Shown piece after piece: positions 57,381 through 64,000 of a DNA stretch of 64,000 nucleotides. The notes beneath the pieces are model-generated. The model was given only the letters and a program-made list of their open reading frames with translations. It made no database searches and had not been told where the DNA came from. The DNA is from Penicillus capitatus. Taxonomy: Eukaryota; Chlorophyta. Every line of letters starts with the position of its first letter. Within the stretch, counting starts at the first letter, position 1. Where the stretch lies: contig OZ287695.1 of NCBI GenBank assembly GCA_965649825.1, positions 496,001-560,000 on the forward strand, in the 5' to 3' direction. The position numbers were made by a program, and so were the translations under genes.

Positions 57381-58708
57381 TTAAACGATTTCAGAACATG
57401 CCGCATCCATTGATGTTTCTTCCCAGTGACGTAGATGCGTGTTCCACACACGGATCCATTCCCGACCGTTCACTTCTCCGCGCTCCACGAGAGGGACAAC
57501 GTCCATTTGGTCCTGAGGAACATTGGCTCTGCTATAGACATAGACGTCTTCCGCCTTCTGCACGCGTCCGTTCTCAATCTCCACCAGGCAGAAATGATGC
57601 GTCTGAGCTGGGGCGGATTGGCCTCGAGATCCAACGGGCGTCAGTCGACGAACGACGGCGCAGTTGAGAAACAACGTCTCGCGCGTCGCATCGTAAACAA
57701 CCCTTCGCCGGTACTCTTGTGCCCTCCCTGCACCACACCGATCATCTCCACTCCGGCGTGGCATCTCACAGACCGTCGAACCGACGGATCTTGTGATGCA
57801 TGTGACCGAAAGTCACAAGAACAGGTGATCGATCGTGTTCTTTTAGGCGCAGAAGGGCCATCTCCAGATCCTCGTCTCCGTGATCTCCCTCCTCCGGAAG
57901 AAAATCCACTCCGCAGATGTCATAACGTTTATCTCCTGAGGGCATCTCTTGCATGAAGGAAAGGACTTCAGCGTGACGGCGTGCCTAGTCCAGTCGGTCC
58001 GTTGTGGGCCACAATGACGACGGCGTTGCCAGGGGGCGCTGAAAGCGCCGTCTCTGCGATGACCTCTGCGTACTGATCCACTCCTTCGTATCCGTAGAGG
58101 TTACGCACAATGGCCGGATGTCTGTTCTTTCCTCCCTAGACAGCCACAGGGCGAGTCCGTTTCCGCAGGCGGATATCAGCAAACGAACGCTCGTGAAGGG
58201 TCGAGCGCCGACGATGGAGACGGGCTTCCCAGGCAGCGAGCGCATACGGAATCCGATGTGATCGTCGCCCAGAGCGTCGAGCTGGCGATTCACTTGGTCG
58301 ATATGCTGCGTGCGATCCAGTGTTGCCCGAATCATGGGATCCGGCGTATGCCTGATGAAGCACGACGGATCGATCTCGCACCAGTAAGAGTGAGGTCGTA
58401 CCAGGCGTCGTGGTTTCCCAGAATCACGAGCTTCGGAATGTCCATCGTCGCGATGGCTTCCACCGTCTTGAAGGCTTCGTTTCCGATGTCGCCCACGAAC
58501 AGGGTCATGTCCGGATGCAGTGCTCTGAGAATAGCGGCGTCGGCATCCGACCATTGCTTCACTCGGCCATCGTGCACGTCGCCGACCACTACCAACCGCG
58601 TCACTACACGCGACACGCGTCAGTCTCTGTGACGCTCCACTTATGACTGCCTGAGTTTAGCGGAGGTGGAGGGAGAGGACGTCGCAAGCAGCCGAGAAGG
58701 GCATTCAT
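57381..58708 (-). CDS. Calcineurin-like metallophosphoesterase (cyanobacterial/plant type)
   Basis: The core exon reads RLVVVGDVHDGRV, then LFVGDIGNEAFKTVEAIATM, then LVILGNHDAWYDLT, giving the metallophosphoesterase metal ligands (DxH, GD, GNHD). Later exons give GFRMRSLPGKPVSIVGARPF, the VTFGHMHHKIRRF histidine block, and a C-terminal LVEIENGRVQKAEDVYVY segment. This order matches the uncharacterised family shared by cyanobacteria and plants (TIGR04168-like, from memory). The start is placed at ATG 58708 (MNALLGCLRRPLPPPP), with an unresolved short junction before the core. Frame changes show several small introns. It is divergent from PFK with 36 bp between the two start codons. Confidence 0.82.
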
Positions 58709-58744
58709 CTAGACGTCGATAGGTACGACGTGTCGCTCTCCGAT

Positions 58745-60861
58745 ATGCGTTGCCGCATCGTTTCCACACGTCTCGCCACGCGACCCGTCCACGCCGGGCG
58801 TCGCTCATGCGTCGCTCTGTCTCGAGCCATTCCTGTCCGTCGACGCCTTGCGACGCGCCTCTGGACGACGCGGCACTTCGGTCGTCTCTACGCCGAAGCG
58901 GACAAGGATTTGACGTCTCCCCGATTCGCAAACATTCACGACTCGACGCAAGAGGAAGACGACACGGACGATGACGGCAGCCTGTGCGCCGCCAGCGCCC
59001 TCGACAGTGCGAATCCTTGCATCGACCCCACTTTCGGCGGCCCCGATTCGCTCCTGATCAAGACACTCCGCAAATGCCTTAAAAAGAGGTACGAGGCCGC
59101 ACTCCCATGTCCTGACTGTTCATTGTAGCGCGTCTCTAGGGACAGTCCGTTTGTAGAGGACAGTGTCCGAGGCGGCGCCTTTGGTACGGCAGACGCATTG
59201 GAATTACGATCTCCGAATAGGAAAAGTGTGATTTTTAGTGGACGATGGAGATATGATCAATCTTCACAGTGTCCGCTTTGGCAGTCGGGAATCTGTGGGT
59301 AAGAATTGATCGCATCGTCCCTGACGCGCAACGCTGTCCTTTAGGCAGCGAGTGTGGACATGGCATCGCCGACGTGTCAATGGAAGACGACGTCTGCCTG
59401 TCCCTGCCCACCTACGCCGTGCGTTCCGGTCCCCGTCGTCAGATCTACTTCGATCCCAAGACGGTCTCGGCGGCGGTGGTGACCTGCGGCGGACTGTGCC
59501 CTGGACTCAATGACGTCGTCCAGGCGATTGTGACGACACTCAATGACTACGGCGTCCCTGAAGACAACGTTCTGGGTACCTTCCTTGCTGTTCTGTCCTT
59601 CCCATCAGCGAGTGCCGGTCAGGAATTCGTTACGGATTGAAGGGATTCTACAAAGGCGACTGTCGCCCCATTGCTTTGAAGCCAGAGCTGGTGGACGGCA
59701 TCCACTTGAAGGGAGGGACGGTGTTGGGGACGTCGCGTGGAGGTGCCGATATCTGTCGCATCGTGCGGCGCATCGATCTGTGGGGACTCAATATGTTGTT
59801 CGTCCTGGGCGGCAACGGAGGCAATGCCGCGGCCAATGCCATTCAGGAGGAGTGCGAACGACAGAATGTCTTGTGCTCCGTCATCGCTGTGCCAAAATCC
59901 ATCGACAACGACATCCTGATCGTGGACAAGTGCTTTGGATTCGATACGGCCGTCGAGGAGGCAGAACGCGCACTGCTCGCGGCGAAGGTCGAAGCGAAGA
60001 GTGCCAGAAAGGGTGAGCGGCATCGCAGCTTCCGAACAGCTTCTCGCATGTCGTGTCGAGCAGGCATCGGTTTGGTGAAGCTGATGGGACGGCAATCGGG
60101 TTTCATCGCCATGAAAGCGTCGATGTCTTCGGGTAACCGATCCTAACGACGGCGGCATTCCAGAGGCGGCACTGTAGGCGTGGTGGACGTGTGTCTGATT
60201 CCGGAGGTGCCCTTCTCTATCGAAAAGCTCTGCGACTACGTCGCCTCGGTGATCGCCAAGAAAGGACACTGCGTCATATGCGTTGCAGAAGGCACCTTCT
60301 CCCCAGCTTCCCCTCTCTCACTGATCCCATCTCTGCAGGGGCTGGTCAGGATATGATCGGGGTGTCCGGACAGAAAGATGCCTCCGGTAATCCGGTTCTG
60401 AACGAGATCGGCGACCTGCTGCGAGAGCAACTGAACACGTACTTCGAAGTAGGCAGACCGTCCATGCCATTCACTCCAACGCTCGGTTCTGCCTTGCTAG
60501 CACGACTGCGACATCAAGTACATCGATCCCACTTACATGATCCGCGCCATCCCGACCTGCAGCGGCGATCACGTCTACTGCAACATCTTGGGACAGGGAG
60601 CCGTTCATGCTGCCTTTGCCGGATTCACTGGTCTGTCCGCCTACAGTTCCTGCTGCTCGATGACGTGTAATCCTAGGCGTGACCGTCGGACTGGTCAACA
60701 CGAAATTTGCGCTGCTACCTATTCCGACCATCATCCAGGCCCCACGTCGCGTCGATCCAAACGGACAGTCGTGGAACAGGTGACAGACGCTATGTCTTCA
60801 AGTCACGTCATTACATCTCTCTAGGTTGAAGACTTCTATCTGTTTGCCTCAACTTGTCTAA
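58745..60861 (+). CDS. PFK: 6-phosphofructokinase, plant-like ATP-PFK group
   Basis: A multi-exon gene. An Arg-rich N-terminus ([20 protein letters not shown]) suggests an organelle presequence. The catalytic core follows: [18 protein letters not shown], then [20 protein letters not shown], then [17 protein letters not shown], then VPKSIDNDI, then [15 protein letters not shown], then [14 protein letters not shown], then [17 protein letters not shown] and AEGAGQDMI. The last junction (about 60786-60831) yields [14 protein letters not shown], as in plant PFKs. The usual GGDGT nucleotide/metal loop reads GGNGG, losing the metal-coordinating aspartate. PFK phosphorylates fructose 6-phosphate in glycolysis, and the altered loop leaves its phosphoryl donor open. 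Its splice structure is not fully resolved. Confidence 0.88.
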
Positions 60862-61226
60862 ACGGACGAGACACACAACAGCACGGACGTACAGATTCCC
60901 CAATTTCCTTGGAACGCTCCAGTTGTCAAAGAAACGCTCCGTTTAAGTTCATAATCCTTAGTGCTTTAAATGATCGCACTTATGGCATCTTATTGTTTTC
61001 TTGCGCGATAGATGTAAACACGAGTAAAGTCAGTAGATGAAAAAAGGCTGAACGAAGAAACAGACAAAGGAGAAGTCGCTATTCCTTCATTCCGTCATCA
61101 ATCCTCGGACTCATCAAATAACTCCGGAGTGAGGTCGAGCCAATCAATCATCAAAGTCAAAATCAAGAGATAATACGCACTTGTCACCCAACAGATTCCA
61201 ATCCACGTTGGGATTCGTTTATTTTC
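60862..61226. other. Intergenic between convergent PFK and NADPH oxidase
   Basis: AT-rich 3' flanks; nothing coding is seen. Confidence 0.5.
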
Positions 61227-63901
61227 CTAACCAAAGGACTCTTTCATAAATAGAAATTTTGTCGGCCCTCTGCTGTTCTGTCGGCACATTTTGTCGAGGA
61301 TCTTTGCGATCGTATTGGGGCCACAGTAGAAGACTCCCACATTCGGTTCACACGGGAAGTCGACTTTGACTTTCTCAAAAACTTCGTTCCAGTCAATGCG
61401 GCCAAAGCGCGTGACGGTGCGAGAATGGGCGTCCGATGTCGAAGGCTCGCCACTTTCGTACTGCGCGAGGCGCAGCATCATCGTCCTGAGGTCATTGGCG
61501 CGCTTGATGCCCGTGATGTTCACGTGGATGTCCAGCAGACCGTCTTCATCGCGCAAAGAGATGGCCTCCAGGAGATGCTTGAACCACGATGCCTCGGATC
61601 GCGATCGCACTGTCCAGTAAAAGTAGACCTTCTTGATACGGGTGCGCATCAGGTGCGGATTACTGTAGCCGCACTTTGGGCAGGCGCACTGCTTGAGTGA
61701 ATCGAGCAGATCGGTGAGGACCGATGCGAAAGGAGTGACGCCGATTCCGGCGCCGATGAGCACAATGACCTTGTAATCGGCATAGTTCTGTGCGGGGGCG
61801 CCGAAAGGCCCGTCCACAGAGATGCTGAAATTGAATCGCTCGACGACATCGAACTCGTCGCCGAGCACAGGCTTGACGTGGTATCTCGAGCACGCAGAGA
61901 ACGTCCCGCTGTTCTCCGAGCAGGATCCGGCCCTCTTGCGGGCGTGCTCTTCCACCAGTTGATGCAACGCCGCCGTCCAGTCTCCAGCCTTGCGCACGTG
62001 GACGCCGAGATAGGAGTCTCCGGGACATGACGTCAATGTGAACGGATGCCACTCGAATCGGGAGATCTGAGGGCAGCGGATGAAGACGTACTGGCCCGGT
62101 GTGTAAGTGAATCCGCGGGGACGGAGAAATCGCAGGCCAACGACGTCGCCGTCTAGCGGCTCTGCGCTGACGACTCGGGTGTTGCTGGTGCTGCGTTTGA
62201 CTCGGACGACACGTTCTGTCAGGTAGATCGCCACAGGGACTCCGACCCACAGCCAGGAATCGCTCCAGCCCCATTCGTTGCGCTCGTCTGGAAGATTGGG
62301 CATCGGGTGAAAGAGAAGTGCCATGTAGAAAATGCTGAAGAGGTGATGCGAGTACCAGAAGTTGTTGAAGTCGTTCAGCCACTGACCCACGGCGAGGACC
62401 CACACTCGCCAAGGCTTCTCCTCGTCGCTGTCTTGTCGCTTGAAGATGGAGAGCTTCTTTGGGTAGTCGAACGCAAAGAGCGCGGCCACAGTGTAGATGA
62501 CGATCAGAATGATGCCAGTGATGGCCACGCACGACGTCAAGATGTCCTTGAGGGTCGGCTGGGGTTCGTCGTTGTAGAACATCCGCGGCATCCCATCTTT
62601 GCTGCTCTCGTCGTCCTGCATCAGACGACCGTCCTCGTCGTGCATCGGAATGCCGCTGTCGTCGCGCAGAATGCCTTTCATGTCCTGCGGTGCCCGATCC
62701 TCGGGAAAGGCCCAGGACCAGTAACGATAGCGATCTGAGTCTTGCCAGTTGATCACGTCAACGACGTGACAGATGGTGTGCGTCCACGCCAACCAGAATC
62801 CAATCTTGCCAAGAAATCTGCACACAGACCACAGTGACAGCATCGGACCCGGAAAGGCAGACAGGTGCGTTGTTACCTGTGAAACTCAATAGCTTGGTCG
62901 AACAAGAAAAATCGTCTGAGAACGGTGTCTCTCAGGGTGGTCATGAGGTTTCTTGATACGGGCAGGAGGATGAGCGTAAAGGTGACCTTCATTGCCTGGC
63001 CACAACCCTTTGCAACAGGAAGCGTCCAACTGAGAAGCCTTCGCTTTCGAGCGTCTCTGCACTCGATTGGATCGTATTCCGCCATAGCCTTGCTGAAAAC
63101 CATGTAACGCACGTCGTCTGCCCGCATACCCATGTCGCTCTTATTCTTCGAGAGATCAACGATGTCTTGTCGGGAGTATCCGGTAACGGGATCCTCCATG
63201 TTCATATCCGCGCCGTCGCAGTCTCCTGCGTACTTCATGAATCGCCACAGAAAACACCCCAGAAGGACCAAAATGACGGCGCCGTAGGTGAAGAGACACT
63301 GGGGATTGTTGATGATCCAGGAGACTGCCTTGCGCACCCGTCTGAAGCGCTTCTTTGGGACACGACTGGCAGGCGTCATCGTTCGCATGCCAAATCGTCC
63401 AAAGGTCAGACCACTGAGCAAATCTGGGTAGGTGGTGATCACGCTCTCGAACTCGCAATAGCTGATGTGTGACGTTGCATCGGCATCAAATAGCTGCAGT
63501 AAAGAGCTCACCAAGCTCGCGTTCTCTTCTTCGGTGAGCAGACCGCCCTCTTCCTCCACACTTGCCTCGAGGACGGTCTTCAACTCTTCTCCGCTTATAA
63601 AACCGTCGCCGTCCAAATCAAAGATGCTGAAGACGAATTGAATGCGCTCGGTTATGTCCCTGGCTCGGAGCTTCTGCAGACCGGCGATGAAGTCTTCCAG
63701 GGTGATGTCGCCTGTGTGATTGGCGTCGATGGATTCGAAGAGCTTCCGGGCGAAGATATCGCTCTTGCATCCCACAGCCCGGATGAACTCGGGAAGGTTC
63801 ATCGTGCTCTTCCCATTTGTCCCTTCGTGAAACTGGCTGATAATCCAGGCCGGATTGTTAAGGAAGCTCCGTGAGCTGCGAACTTCGTGATTCGCCGCCA
63901 T
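61227..63901 (-). CDS. NOX: EF-hand NADPH oxidase (NOX5/Rboh-type)
   Basis: Two exons, 63901-62877 and 62817-61227 (59-bp intron), give about 870 residues. The N-terminal part has EF-hand loops: DANHTGDITLED, the canonical DLDGDGFISGEE, and a weaker DADATSHISYCE. The six-helix ferric-reductase domain carries the haem histidines in WTHTICHVV and FWYSHHLF. The FAD site is HPFTLTSCP and the NADPH sites are IGAGIGVTPFASVL and YFYWTVRS, ending in LFMKESFG, which is typical of the family. A long loop between the membrane helices is rich in Asp. Family knowledge makes it a calcium-regulated superoxide generator in a membrane. An additional exon upstream of the window is possible. Confidence 0.94.
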
Positions 63902-64000
63902 TGGCACACCTAGACGGAAAAGGGTGTCTGTCTGCGGACGACGGGTCGAGGCGCGAGTGGACCTAGCAAGACGGGTGAAGGCAGGGTACCCGTCACTTCT

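Noticed and set aside
1-64000. tRNA, rRNA genes and CRISPR arrays
   Set aside because: I looked for cloverleaf-like T-arm signatures, rRNA-like blocks and regularly spaced repeats and saw none; a covariance search would be needed to exclude tRNAs.

Overview
The window is nuclear DNA from a eukaryotic microbe with a compact genome. Genes are interrupted by very short GT-AG introns, almost all 41-78 bp (one is GC-AG). Many neighbours are only tens of bases apart. The products are purely eukaryotic: ORC5, TRAPPC2L, MYCBP, a twin-CX9C CHCHD2 protein, an F-box/Sel1 protein, an EF-hand NADPH oxidase, fasciclin-domain proteins and a plant-type phosphofructokinase. The gene set suits a protist, possibly of algal ancestry (plant/cyanobacterial-type metallophosphoesterase, OXA insertase with C-terminal TPR), but I cannot fix the lineage from the sequence alone.

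Layout, left to right. 1-5.3 kb: a truncated von Willebrand A (VWA) gene, a divergent trypsin-like protease, and an ankyrin gene built as one repeat per exon. 5.3-9.2 kb: no recognisable gene. 9.2-12.7 kb: a small membrane protein, MYCBP and an ABCG half transporter. 13.1-18.2 kb: a cobalamin-type pair, namely a CbiA-like protein fused to a BtuF-like domain, and a TPR-CobW G3E GTPase, followed divergently by an OXA1/TPR insertase. 16.15-39.77 kb: a tandem duplication of the CobW/OXA1/ORC5-3' block. A degenerate Ty3/Gypsy element (18.88-34.69 kb) sits inside a 54-bp OXA1 intron of the left copy. That element itself carries about 9.8 kb of foreign DNA between protease and reverse transcriptase, including an intact second VWA gene and a protease relic. 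38.9-45 kb: ORC5, two fasciclin genes and their decayed relatives. 45.4-54 kb: TRAPPC2L, several uncharacterised genes, an F-box/Sel1 protein, a Cys/Trp-repeat membrane protein and a membrane-anchored sugar-binding-protein-like gene. 56.4-64 kb: CHCHD2, a metallophosphoesterase divergent from PFK, and the NADPH oxidase.

The most striking points are these. (1) The CbiA-BtuF fusion has lost both the P-loop lysine and the glutaminase cysteine, so it looks like a cobalamin-related protein that binds rather than synthesises; it lies next to a CobW GTPase. (2) The two tandem copies have decayed reciprocally: the left copy keeps an intact CobW frame but a broken OXA1, and the right copy keeps an intact OXA1 but a frameshifted CobW. 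(3) An 11-base motif ACGTCACATCA and a CTCACTCTTTT motif recur in both orientations in introns and upstream regions of unrelated genes, which raises the question of introner-like elements or a lineage-specific signal. Exon structures were worked out by eye from reading-frame joins; most joins are phase-consistent, but none has transcript support.
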